Source: Epithemia pelagica
Lineage: Eukaryota > Bacillariophyta > Bacillariophyceae > Surirellales > Surirellaceae
Direction of reading: 5' to 3'
DNA: 64,000 bases
Assembly (NCBI GenBank): GCA_946965045.2
Contig: OX337230.1
Coordinates: 372,001-436,000 of the forward strand
The position numbers were made by a program, and so were the translations under genes. How positions within the stretch are numbered: the first letter of the stretch is position 1; each line of letters starts with the position of its first letter. The notes under the pieces are model-generated. The model was not told the DNA's origin, searched no databases, and saw nothing but the letters and a program-made list of their open reading frames with translations. Of the stretch, positions 41,583-51,864 are shown one piece after another.

Positions 41583-42341
41583 TTATTCTTGGTCACTTTC
41601 GGCTCGGTACTGAAGACGAGATGCGGAATCGGTCACTGTAGTGGCTAGTTCTTCAACGTCGTCGTCTTCCAACAAGTGGTTCACGTGTTGAGTGAAGAGA
41701 GGGTAGATAGTCGCACGGAAATCCTGGCAGAGATGGATCTCGTGAACAAAGGAGACGTACTCGTCGAGACGAGTAGTCGGGGTAGGTAACGGATTCGACG
41801 TCGAGTTGACGATCCAGATGGTGTGGAAGTAGTTGGTTGGACGTTCAAAGGAGATGAACCGAATACGGATGGGTTCCACAGGGTTGCCCAACAGGGCTTG
41901 GACAATGAAACGGCGTCTCGAGCACTGGTTCAAGAGGTCGAGAAGTCGTTGGATGTCCTCAAGGTCAGTCACGGGTTGGACGGACTGGAAATCGATCTCG
42001 CGTTCGGTTGTGGAACGGATCACGTCGGGGTCGGTAGTCGACTCAGTCGGCTCGCGGAAGTGTCGGATATGCGCAGTAAGAAGACGGCTCGTACGTCGGG
42101 TGCGAGTAGGGTTCAAACGGCGAGGCGGAGTCGAAGGTTGAGTCGGGATCGAAGGAGGCTGGACCACTTGGTCCGGGGTCTGGAAGGGATTCGGAGCACT
42201 GGCCTGAGTCGGGGTCGGTTTCGGAGTTTCAATCAAGGGCTCGCCCGGATGGGCCACGGGTGGATGGAGTTCCTCCCCGCTTTGTTGGAAGGAATGAAAG
42301 ATGTGTCGAATAGAGAGGTTGGAATCGTCGTGAGACATCGA
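41583..42341 (-). CDS. Element A ORF0, long form of the accessory ORF before gag-pol
   Basis: 252 residues from ATG 42341; an earlier in-frame ATG (42398) lies inside the LTR and is less likely. A Pro/Thr-rich region (about residues 30-85) is followed by an Arg-rich stretch with RLNPTRTRRTSRLL, then a probable folded part with DLEDIQRLLDLLNQCSRRRFIVQALLG and FERPTNYFHTIWIV. The C-terminal LDEYVSFVHEIH...RATIYPL...NHLLEDDD module is shared with element B's ORF0. The frame differs from gag-pol and its stop lies 314 nt before the gag-pol ATG, so gag-pol needs a separate translation or RNA strategy. I recognise no known domain. Confidence 0.7.
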   Translation of the reverse strand, partial: SMSHDDSNLSIRHIFHSFQQSGEELHPPVAHPGEPLIETPKPTPTQASAPNPFQTPDQVVQPPSIPTQPSTPPRRLNPTRTRRTSRLLTAHIRHFREPTESTTDPDVIRSTTEREIDFQSVQPVTDLEDIQRLLDLLNQCSRRRFIVQALLGNPVEPIRIRFISFERPTNYFHTIWIVNSTSNPLPTPTTRLDEYVSFVHEIHLCQDFRATIYPLFTQHVNHLLEDDDVEELATTVTDSASRLQYRAESDQE

Positions 42342-42362
42342 AAGCTTCTCGGAAATAAACGA

Positions 42363-42376
42363 TGAGACTGTTAATC
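42363..42376 (-). other. Primer-binding site of element A: tRNA-Asn anticodon arm
   Basis: Directly inside the 5' LTR the minus strand reads GATTAACAGTCTCA, the same 14 nt as in element B and exactly complementary to the anticodon arm of tRNA-Asn(GTT). Confidence 0.85.
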
Positions 42377-43134
42377 TGATAAACTTCTCTCGATTCAACA
42401 GGGGTTAGACAGATAGGTAGGATAGGTAAAAGGCTCGCTGAGCCGACAATCGAATCACCAACCGATACAACAATCCTCCACGGGTCAGAGAAGAGTTGCA
42501 AGTCGAAGTCCGCCGTGGGTGGGGGCAGTCGGTCCACTGATAAGAGGTTAGTCTTAAGATGAGTGTTAAAATGGTGATATTAATGATTGTGAGACGATTA
42601 CTAACTAAGGTGGTTGATGGTGCCGAAGTCCTGGCTCTTGCATACGGCCATGGATCTGGTGTGATAGGTCCTCACTGGTTGGAGTAGACCGGCATTGGTG
42701 TATATTGAATGTATAGGGTGATGGATAACATGTATGGGATGCAACAGCTCTTGCTTTGTCGTGGTATAAGTCTTGTCCTGGGCGCGTTGCTGTTTGCATT
42801 CTTGGATTTGTGGGAACAGAGATATGGTCTCGCGTGATCGTGATTCGTGCCTTGATTACATAGACCGTTAGGTCGAATCGTGGATGCGCGTACTCGGATA
42901 GTAGAGGCGCGCACTTGATAGTTTTGGGCGCGCACGTGTTGGGCCATAGTTAATATCCGAGCGGTCGCCGATAACGCGTGCACTGCGAGCATGCCGTGGC
43001 CAAATTTATAGTTTCGCGAGCATGCCGACATTCTTTTCTCACTTTTAGGAAAATGTCATCGGATGCCATAGAAAACTAGCATCATTCGATGAGTTGTAGG
43101 TTTGGCAACCTAGTTTTCGGTGAGAATCCTAACA
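42377..43134 (-). repeat. 5' LTR of element A
   Basis: 758-bp partner of 26884-27641, with target copy GGAGT directly outside at 43135-43139. Confidence 0.95.
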
Positions 43135-44703
43135 GGAGTCGATTGTTGCGTTCGTCTCATTTCGTTCAAGCGAGAAGTTGATTGTTGCGTTCAGACCTCC
43201 AAACGGACGAGGATTTGATTATAGCCTTGAGACGAGCAGCTGATTGTGGTGGACAACAAGAGAATTGGTGCGTTTGGACAACGATTTGAGTTTGGAAGCC
43301 GTTTGAGAAGAGAGTTGATTGTTGTGTTGTTCGTTGTTGGACGAGAATCAGCCAATTGATTCGCAAATGCCCTTGTCGGGGCTCTTCCACGCATTGATCA
43401 TCAACCTGAATCCCTTTATCTACCGGCATCCATCACAAGTCATGATGCTATCGAACATTGTTGTCTTTCTTACGGATGTTGTTGTTGCTTCGTTCTTCGA
43501 CCAAGTCGATTTGGTTGCTTCGAAATCCTCCAGTTGATTGCCGTGTGTCCTTGCCGTTGCTCTCCTACGCCTCATCCATCCATACCAAAGCTTCCATTGT
43601 CGTCCCTCCCTGCAATCTTCGTTCGTTCCATCATAATCCATCTCCAATGTCGATCACCTCGTCGCGACCTTCCAACCCCAAAGTGGAAGACTTTCCAACT
43701 ATTCTTGTAGGTCGATCAAACTCGCCAACTCAATGCCGCCCTTTTCACCCATCACGGCACACTTGATTCTGAAGACTCCTTGATGGTCGGAGGAGTGCTA
43801 GGACCTTTCGTTGGAGGTGCACACCGGCTTGAGTGTGCCATTGTGGTGTTATGCAGTGCAAAATGACCGTAGTGGTCTTCCTACGAAAATAGAATCACTA
43901 TAGAGAAAACAGTGGAGGCCTTGAAAAGCACGGGCTACTGCTGTAATAATTTCAGTCCGGTGGAGCTCGTAAGTACGAGTAGTATTGTGCCCACAATTCG
44001 TTGTTGGTTGGGCTCATTATATAGTAGTGTACGGGGATCAAAAGTTTTCCCGAAAGTCTCTCAAAAAGCTATCCTAGAACTCCGAACGTCTCTCAAAAAG
44101 CTATCCGAAAGTCTTTCATTTGACTTTTTCAGGCCTTCATAGCGAAATGAGAGACATTCGGGGAAACTTTCGTTTTTAGGGATAGGGTTAAACTTGGGAA
44201 TGCAGCTGAAGTGGCACTGACAAGACAGCTAGGGTCATTTTCTTTAAGAAGAGTCAATATGGAAGAGTAATGGAGACATCGACGGTCACTGGATGGTCTG
44301 TCCGAATGTCAGTCTAATTTTTGAAAGTTTCTCCGAACGTCTGTCATGAAAGTCCCTCATTTCACTCCTCTCTCTTTTTTGCAAGATAGAGAACAAAAGA
44401 GGCAGATGTCGAACTCCGTAGAGAGTTGGTAGGCAAAAATCCAGGCTGTGTCCGCAGAGGGAGGCAAGAAGTGCCGCTGGGGAGTCCGTGGAAGCACCAT
44501 GCCCCTTTCCACTCCCGAGCAGGGGTGTTTCGGAGGGAGTGATTTGAAGGGAACACAGCATTAAATCCTGGTATCCTTCCTCGCTAAGGGGTGAATGTGT
44601 ACCTTACTCAATTAACGCTGGGCATCAAGCAACACGTGACACCATTGTTGGAATCAAGGCTCCCTGTCTGCTCTTTCTCTCTGCTATCGAATCGTCGTCA
44701 TTG
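43135..44703. other. Repeat-rich intergenic DNA right of element A
   Basis: 43135-43540 continues the degenerate gttgattgttg repeat of the insertion target. Around 44040-44180 there are several copies of a word like gaaagtctctca in both orientations (tttcccgaaagtctctca against tgagagacattcggggaaa), with related words at 44325-44370: a decayed inverted-repeat element or clustered motifs. No supported gene. Confidence 0.45.
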
Positions 44704-45048
44704 ATGAGTGCGCTGGATCATCCGCATCGTGACTTGGCTTGGGTGACGAGGGATTCTCCAAAGGGTTTTCTCAACGACGACCGCGAAGAATCGGGTACGG
44801 TTGGAACAACGCATTCCTCGTCCACGGTTCCTCACAGCAACATATCAGAATTCGCAGTGGCTACTTCCAGACAGAAAGAGCATGCTTTGCTGCAAATCCG
44901 CGCCTTTCTCCGGTCACACCCTGTACATCACTTGTGTGTGCTGATCACTCACAACGTACTGATAACTGTTGTCCGTCGCGAACTGCCTGTTGATGATGGT
45001 ATCGTGACGGATGAAGAAATTACTCAAGAAGCGGAGACTTTTGGTTGA
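44704..45048 (+). CDS. Weakly supported small ORF
   Basis: 114 codons from ATG 44704. Hydrophilic, with a more structured-looking C-terminal part (LLQIRAFLRSHPVHHLCVLITHNVLITVVRRELP). The stop codon lies at the edge of the hairpin at 45043-45121. No family is recognised and no neighbour supports it; it could be a fragment of a decayed gene. Confidence 0.25.
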   Translation: MSALDHPHRDLAWVTRDSPKGFLNDDREESGTVGTTHSSSTVPHSNISEFAVATSRQKEHALLQIRAFLRSHPVHHLCVLITHNVLITVVRRELPVDDGIVTDEEITQEAETFG

Positions 45049-45121
45049 TCTTGTGGCAGCTGTTGGTGATGATTTTGCTGTTGTTGCAGAATCATCACCA
45101 GCAGCTGCCACAAGATCAACC
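45043..45121. repeat. Strong hairpin: 31-bp inverted repeat with 17-nt loop
   Basis: 45043-45073 and the reverse complement of 45091-45121 match at 30 of 31 positions, starting GGTTGATCTTGTGGCAGCTG. The loop is 45074-45090. As RNA it would form a long stable stem. Confidence 0.9.
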
Positions 45122-46289
45122 ACCACAACAAAATCAACCTTCGCAACCAAGCCTCCCAGTACAAGATTTTGATATCACGCTAGTCAGTGGAGACGAGTCC
45201 GCTGTTTTCATGTCATGTCTGGAACATTCTGAACCCAATCGGTTGACCCCTGCACCTGCCGATATACCTACAACATCTGGGGGCTCGCGAACGCACACGC
45301 CCACATTGACATGTTGGAAGGTGAATATATAGAAGTGGGAATGTCGAAAGCGCTGGCAACAGGGAGCCTATCGTCGATAGAACAACAGCCGCCGTGGCTC
45401 CATATTGCCAACGCTTTCGACATTCTCACAAACTCAACTGCCAATTTGTTCATGACTGTTCTCACTAGGGAATCCTCAGATTCAGGCGCAGGGGCCAACC
45501 GATTTGTTTCAGAATTCCCCATACTTGACGTGGAGGACAGTGGAGGACAACGCCACCGAGGGCGATGAAGACCGAAAGCCGGAAGCAAAGAAGGAAGAAA
45601 AAGGACGACTATAGAGGGGTGGTTGCTGCTGCTCGTCGTAGAGGACGCCTGTCATGTTCGTTTCCTTCATGGAGCGACAAAAATTTTGGTGTGGGGAGAA
45701 TCTGAAGAGATTGAGTGGTTCTTGTTACAGGGGTTTCAACATGTTACCATGGGAACGCGAGTACTACGATCAGATTGTGCCGTTGTTAGTCTTCTTGCAC
45801 TGGCACATCTCACCATATCTGGTCAACTCGATCAGGCATTAACACGATGAGAGAGTTCAACGGAAACTTAACTCTGTTCCAAGGAGGAATTCGTTGTAAC
45901 CTTATTGCGAACGATCTTGTAGGACATGAAATCGATCGCTTTTCAGTAGCCTGGTCGCCTACAAAGTAATATAGAGCGCGGAACGGAGATAGGAAAAAAT
46001 TATCTTGTGCAGAATCGCACGATCAAAAGAGATCATAGAAGTACAACAATGTAACATTGAAACAATTCTGTTAACTAGTATGGGAAGCAGGCAGTCTAGA
46101 GATTAGATGTAGTGTGTGGGGAGAAATCCTTGTCATGAGGGGAACGGCAAGAGGAAAAAGTAGCAAATTGTGTATCAAGTAACATGACACGAGAATAAGG
46201 ACAACAACGATTTCTTCAGGGCACACCAGGTTGTGTAGAATCTTGGTACCCGCTTCAGTCGAAGAAAGGCAAACCGGTTGTCAACATCC
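45122..46289. other. Intergenic region left of the SLC4 pair
   Basis: Several short overlapping ORFs (for example 45623-45850) without motifs; possibly decayed coding DNA. No supported gene. Confidence 0.4.
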
Positions 46290-48256
46290 TCAACCTTCCA
46301 CAACTTCTTCCTCTTGTTCTTCTTCTTCGTCGTCAAGGTCGTAGTCGGCATCGGCAAATCTCAACGAATGTTGGGCGGCACGCTTCTTGTCGACCCAGGC
46401 CTTGATTTCAAAGTCATCACCGTCCAACAAGTTCAATTCCCAGCCCTCAAAGAATCGGGGCAAAAAGAACAAACGGCCGGGGATACACAACAAGGTCATG
46501 AGGGGAAAGATAATGGAAATGGCCGACAAGTTCTGCACCAAAAAGACCAAGCCGAAAAAGAACAATTGAAGGACAGTGTACAAGTGAACCTTGCGCTTTT
46601 CAATAAATTGGTTAAAGACAGTGTCTGGGTACAGGCTTGGTTGTTGGAACCACAACAAGATTCGGTTCCAGAATTGCATGGCCGGCAAAGCGGAAAGACC
46701 CATAAACAAAAACACACCGTACAAGACTGGCAAGGGCAACAACTGGAGCAACTCCAAGACCAACAAGGAAAGACCAACCATCAAGTGGGAAAAGAAAAGA
46801 GTCAAACGAGTTTCTTGCACATCAATAATGTTGCCATCCTTGTCCTTGTCGGCCAAACTGTTGAGATGGATAGTGCAAGGAACCGTGGTGGCGACTTTCA
46901 TGGAAGACCAAGGATACCATTGACAAAGTTGAACATTCCGTTCAGGCACAAATCATAGTTGTACGCTTCCCCATGCTTGAGCTTGTGGTTGGGGTGGTTG
47001 ATCAAATGCCATGTGATACCGTTGTCAAGGAAGCAAAGCAAGAAGGCAAGGACGGCAGGTCCAGCAGCGACAATGGGCACCCATCCCTTTCCTCGCAAGT
47101 CGGAAAAGTCGACGAACCAGTCACGAGTTCCAGCGGCTTCGGCTTGATCCGGACAGTCATCAGGGAAGAAGGTTTTGCAAGTGCTGTCACAGCACTTGAA
47201 CGAAGGTTCAAACTTGTCAGGAACGTCCAATTGTTCAGTCTCAATGTCGGTGAACAAGAACTCCTTGATGGCAGTGGCAATCAACACAGACATGGTGACG
47301 GCAAAGTCATGAATGGAACTGCGGATGCCATCGTTGCAGAAAAAGGCAGTGTTCCTGAAGCCTCGGAACAAAAAGATCAAGGCTGTGGTTCTGAAGCCAA
47401 GAATGGTACTCAACAAGGCAACTTCCATGTAGTCGTAGTCCGGATCGTCTTCAAAGTCTTCATGCGAAGGGTGATTCGGGTCAAAGTATCGAAGGATACC
47501 GACATCCGAGAACGGATCACCAACAGCGTCAAACACAAAGATTGTCACAATCAAAAAGGCAAAAATCTCATCGGTGAATCGAGTGGCCAACCGGACGACA
47601 CGAGTCAAGTCGAAAAAGGCGGCAGTCACACAGTAGAACAACAACCAGCATGAAATCCAGGCATTGAAAGTCAAGAAAGGAACGCCAATATTGTCGGAGA
47701 TTCGGACGACGGCCTTGGTGAAAGCAAGAACTGGACCAGTGGAACCAATAACGCACTATAAAAAGGTGAAAACCATCAACGTGTAAGCTACCTGTGCACA
47801 AGCAGTGTATGTACTGCTCAGACGCAGAAAAGAAGCTCTTCTCCCTCTCATGTTTACAAGGCCCATTGGACTTACCAGAGGCATACCACCAATAAGGGCA
47901 TAGCACACACCGACCCAAGCCGTGGCCAAAATGGTCTCGACGGCTCCGATTTGGTTGTTTGTTTCTTTACCGTACACAGCTCCAAAGGTCAACGTGGGTG
48001 CAATGACGGAAATAAAGATCAAGAGTGTCACGGCTACAGTCTTTTGGTTAAAGTTGGTGAATTCAGTCACCCAGTGCGTTCCGACAGTGCGCTTGATGTC
48101 GCCAATAATACCAACTCCCCATGGTTGGCCTTCATCCGTGTGAACTTTTCCGGCATCCGGAACGAGCTCGGAGTTGGTCAATTGCGAGGCACGAAAGTTG
48201 CCCTTTCTATCATCGACCTCATCGACAATCTCTTCGTCTTGGTTGCGCGGAGCCAT
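46290..48256 (-). CDS. SLC4-type bicarbonate transporter, left copy, with frameshift
   Basis: Exon 1 is 48256-47876, a 120-bp intron (GTAAGT...TATAG) spans 47875-47756, and exon 2 is 47755-46290. The product would be about 615 residues like its neighbour: a hydrophilic N-terminus, then about a dozen membrane spans with SLC4 landmarks such as TLTFGAVYGKETNN, IGSTGPVLAFTKAVVRI, DNGITWHLINHPNHKLK, ETRLTLFFSHLMVGLSLLVLE and PLPVLYGVFLFMGLSAL. In diatoms SLC4 proteins import HCO3- for the CO2-concentrating mechanism. At 46891-46903 this copy has one base fewer than the right copy, within a small cluster of differences, and the frame hits TGA (46898-46900). The upstream frame stops there and the downstream frame stays open. 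This is a recent pseudogene, an allele, or an assembly error. Acidic C-terminus (DEEEEEQEEEVVEG). Confidence 0.88.
47756..47875 (-). other. Intron of left SLC4 gene
   Basis: 120 bp, donor GTAAGT and acceptor TTTTTATAG on the minus strand, phase 0, at the same codon position as the intron of the right copy. Confidence 0.9.
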
Positions 48257-49940
48257 GGTGTTTTCTAGTGTTTGTTTCGATCGTCGGATGCAAGTGCGTC
48301 AATCTGCAAGCAGTTTACTCGTACCTCGTATCGCCAGAGTCGAAATTATGAGACTGACAAGGTTGTTTTGTGGGCGAAAAAGTTTTGGGTGTGTGGTGCC
48401 GTGGTCGATGGGGCAACGCACACACCTCAGATATGATGATGACATCATCATCTACAATACTATCGAATTTACATTGTGTAAAATTCAAATGTCGCAAGTT
48501 GCATTTGCCTGATGGATTTAATCTTTGAAAATGCTTTCTTCTGACTCGGTGTCACACTCTGCAAACGCTTCCTTGCGATCCTCGAATTTCTACTCTTTAT
48601 CCTATAGGTTTGGTCTTGATTCGAACCATTTATTTCGAACGGTACTAACTTATTTAACACTTTTCGGAAAGAGTTGGGTAACGATTCTGTCTCCGAGAGA
48701 GGACAGATAGCACCAATGCGAATCACATTTTCGTGCAAGCAACTGGACCGGAACCTTCTTCACAAGACAGATCCACTCGCATCATCATTGTGCTGACAGG
48801 TACAACGAAAGATTTGGACAAGAAGAGGACGAGAGCGAGATGAGACGTGGTTTCAACAACATGTCGCTCGACGTTTCTTGCACAAGCAAAGTGGCCAGGT
48901 CGCTCAAAGGGAAGACATTCGAATACGGAGACGACTGATTCTGATGGCATCGAATCGAATCCATTCCTACTAGAGAGTGAAGGTGTCGCCAACCATGAAA
49001 AGAAAGTTTGGAGAAGGCATCAATTCGCCAAGTTGTTCGTCGTTGAGTGATGATGAATTGATATATCCAGCCACGACATATTATATCGCTCCTTTGTCGG
49101 TGAAGTCAACCATGGATGCTCCAGTCTTCTTCATATGGATCAAAGCTGTTCTTTCTCTCCAGTGATTTTCATGATATTGGTCCTCTTCGACAAGGGGATA
49201 TTAGACTGTATGGAGTCCATCGACGTTAATTGATTTCAGCATGTTGATATCCGACGGAAGGTTCCATCCGAAATGTCAGTCAAGTGGATCTCTGATTGGA
49301 TCGTTGCTTGGTCTCAACGGCGTATTGTATTTTGAAGGCAGAGAAACTCCCTTTCTTCCATCCATGAATGGATTTGGCTGTTGGATAAGGAAGAGAAAAG
49401 GCCATTCCAATAGAATGGCAATCAACAATCAAACATTCTTTCCATTCGAACCGACATACCTTTCCATCGCACAGCGGCGACAGTTTGTGTCTTTTTGGAA
49501 CGGTGCAAAAATGTAAATTTTTCGCGCCTTGGACAGACTCTGGACCCAACCTTCTCGCGCATGTCTTTCTTGTGAATCTCGACCATGTGAATCCAACTCA
49601 TTCTAACTGACTTTTGGTCAAGGATCATGGACCATGACCATGGCAATCGGAGAGACCATCATGCTCGTGTTGAACCAATGTCGAATCTTGCATCTGGTCG
49701 TCCAATCTCAACAAGGAAACGGGTAAAGCATGCTCCGAGCTACCATTTCAGATTGGAGAAATTTGGTTTAACATCAATTTATAGTTCAGTCAAGACAAAT
49801 ATATTTTTATAAATCCACAAAGGCGTTGCAATTTTGGGAACATATTCACCAATGCGAGTGTCAATTGTCAAATACGTTCCCTCTATCAATCAGTCAGTCG
49901 CGCTAAAAATCAAGGGTGTCTACCCTTTTCACATCATTTC
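48257..49940. other. Spacer between the two SLC4 genes
   Basis: 1.7 kb containing the promoter of the left copy and the 3' flank of the right copy. No credible ORF. It does not look duplicated, so the duplication either covered little flanking DNA or the flanks have diverged. Confidence 0.5.
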
Positions 49941-51864
49941 TTATGCCACCGACTCGGCATCTTCTTCCTCCTGCAAATCCTCAACATCGGCATCGGCAAA
50001 TCTCAACGAGTGCATGGCGTGTCGTTTCTTGTCCACCCAGGCCTTGATTTCAAAGTCATCACCATCCAACAAGTTCAATTCCCAGCCCTCAAAGAATCGG
50101 GGCAAAAAGAACCAACGGCCGGGGATACACAGCAAGGTCATGAGGGGAAAGATAATGGAAATGGCCGACAAGTTCTGCACCAAAAACACCAAGCCGAAAA
50201 AGAACAATTGGAGGACCGTGTACAAGTGAATCTTGGGCTTTTCCAAATACCAGTTAAAGACCATATCGGGGTATCGGCTGGGTTGTTGCAACCAAAGCAA
50301 GATGCGGTTCCAGAATTGCATGGTGGGCAAGGCAGAAAGACCCATGAACAAAAACACACCGTACAAGACAGGCATGGGTAGCAATTGCAGCAGTTCCAGA
50401 ACCAGCAAGGACAATCCAACCATCAAGTGGGAAAAGAAAAGGGTCAAACGAGTTTCTTGCACATCAATAATGTTGCCATCCTTATCCTTGTCGGCCAAAC
50501 TGTTGAGATGGATAATGCAAGGAACCGTGGTGGCCACCAACCAGGGAAGACCAAGGATACCATTGACAAAGTTGAACATTCCATTCAAGCACAAGTCATA
50601 GTTGTAAGCTTCACCGTGCTTGAGCTTGTGGTTGGGGTGGTTGATCAAATGCCATGTGATACCGTTATCGAGGAAACAAAGCAAGAAATCGAGAATGACA
50701 GGTCCAGCAGCAACAATGGGAACCCATCCCTTGCCGTTCAAATCCGAAAAGTCGACGAACCAGTCACGAGTTCTAGCAGCTTCGGCTTGATCGGGACAGT
50801 CGTCAGGGAAGAATGTGTTACAGGTGTCGTCACAGCACTTGAACGAAGGTTCAAATCGATCAGGGACGTTCAATTGTTCCGTTGCAACGTCGGTAAAGAG
50901 GAATTCCTTGATCACAGTGAAAATCAACACAGACATGGTGACGGCAAAGTCATGGACCGAGTTACGAATACCATCGTTGCAAAAGAAGGATGAGTTCTTG
51001 AAGCTTCGGAAGAAGAAGATCAAGGCGGTAGTTCCGAACCCAAGCAAGGTACTGAGAAGAGCAACTTCCATGTAGTCGTAGTCTGGGTCGTCTTCAAAGT
51101 CTTCATGCGAAGGGTGATTGGGGTCAAAGTATCGGAGGATACCGACATCCGAGAACGGATCACCAACAGCGTCAAACACAAAGATGGTCACAATTAAAAA
51201 GGCAAAGATTTCATCCGTGAAACGAGTGGCCAAACGGACGACACGCGTCAAGTCGAAAAAGGCGGCAGTGACACAGTAGAACAACAACCAGCAAGAAATC
51301 CACGCGTTGAACGTCAAGAACGGGACACCAATGTTGTCGGCAATTCGGACGACGGCCTTGGTAAAGGCGAGCACTGGACCAGTGGATCCAATAACACGCT
51401 GCAACGTGGACCAGATGCTGTTAGAAAGGATGGTACAATCACATCGAAGAATCATGAACTGTTTCTTCTTTACTTACGAGAGGCATACCACCAATGAGAC
51501 TGTAAGTCACTCCAACCCATGATGTGGCCAAAATGGTTTCGACGGCTCCAATCTTGTTGTCCGTTTCCTTGCCATAGACAGCTCCAAAGGTCAAGGTTGG
51601 GGCAGTGACGGAAATAAACACCAAGAGTGTCACGGCAACCGTCTTTTGGTTAAAGTTGGTGAATTCCGTGACCCAATGGGTACCGACGGTGCGCTTGAAA
51701 TCCTTGACAATTCCAGTTCCCCAAGGTTGACCCTCATCCATGTGAACCTTACCGGCATCCGGAACGAGTTCGGCATTGGACAACTGGGAGGCGCGAAAGT
51801 CGACAGCCTTTTGCGGTTCGTCGACTTCGTCGACCAAATCTTCGGTTTGGTTTTTGGGAGCCAT
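49941..51864 (-). CDS. SLC4-type bicarbonate transporter, right copy, intact
   Basis: Exon 1 is 51864-51478, a 79-bp intron (GTAAGT...TTGCAG) spans 51477-51399, and exon 2 is 51398-49941. It encodes 614 residues with an uninterrupted frame. It shares the landmarks of the left copy: TLTFGAVYGKETDN, GGMPL|RVIGSTGPVLAF across the splice junction, a Cys-rich extracellular-type loop (KCCDDTCNTFFPDDCPDQ), NGITWHLINHPNHKLK, and PMPVLYGVFLFMGLSALPTMQFWNRILL. The C-terminus has GWELNLLDGDDFEIK then an acidic tail. Probable role: HCO3- uptake at the plasma membrane or a plastid envelope; no cleavable signal is seen, so plasma membrane is preferred. It is collinear with the left copy, in tandem, same strand. 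Confidence 0.93.
51399..51477 (-). other. Intron of right SLC4 gene
   Basis: 79 bp, donor GTAAGT, acceptor TTGCAG, phase 0, same codon position as in the left copy but different in length and sequence. Confidence 0.9.

Larger units (their letters stand above)
26884..43134 (-). mobile_element. Ty1/copia LTR retrotransposon A (complete, minus strand, split by element B)
   Basis: Two 758-bp LTRs (26884-27641 and 42377-43134) bound the element and differ at only two nearby positions. LTR ends are TG...CA in element orientation. The 5-bp target duplication GGAGT lies directly outside (26879-26883 and 43135-43139). In minus orientation the order is 5' LTR, tRNA-Asn-type primer site, ORF0, leader, gag-pol, polypurine tract, 3' LTR. 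Subtracting inserted element B and one 5-bp duplication leaves about 8.3 kb. The order protease, integrase, RT, RNase H defines Ty1/copia. Apart from the B insertion the coding frames are open, so A was probably intact when B landed. Confidence 0.95.

Noticed and set aside
44040-44180. TIR transposon from tttcccgaaagtctctca-like words
   Set aside because: The words occur several times in both orientations without clear ends or target duplication.
46898-46903. Frameshift in left SLC4 explained by a second intron
   Set aside because: No GT-AG pair fits without removing conserved transmembrane sequence that is continuous in the right copy.
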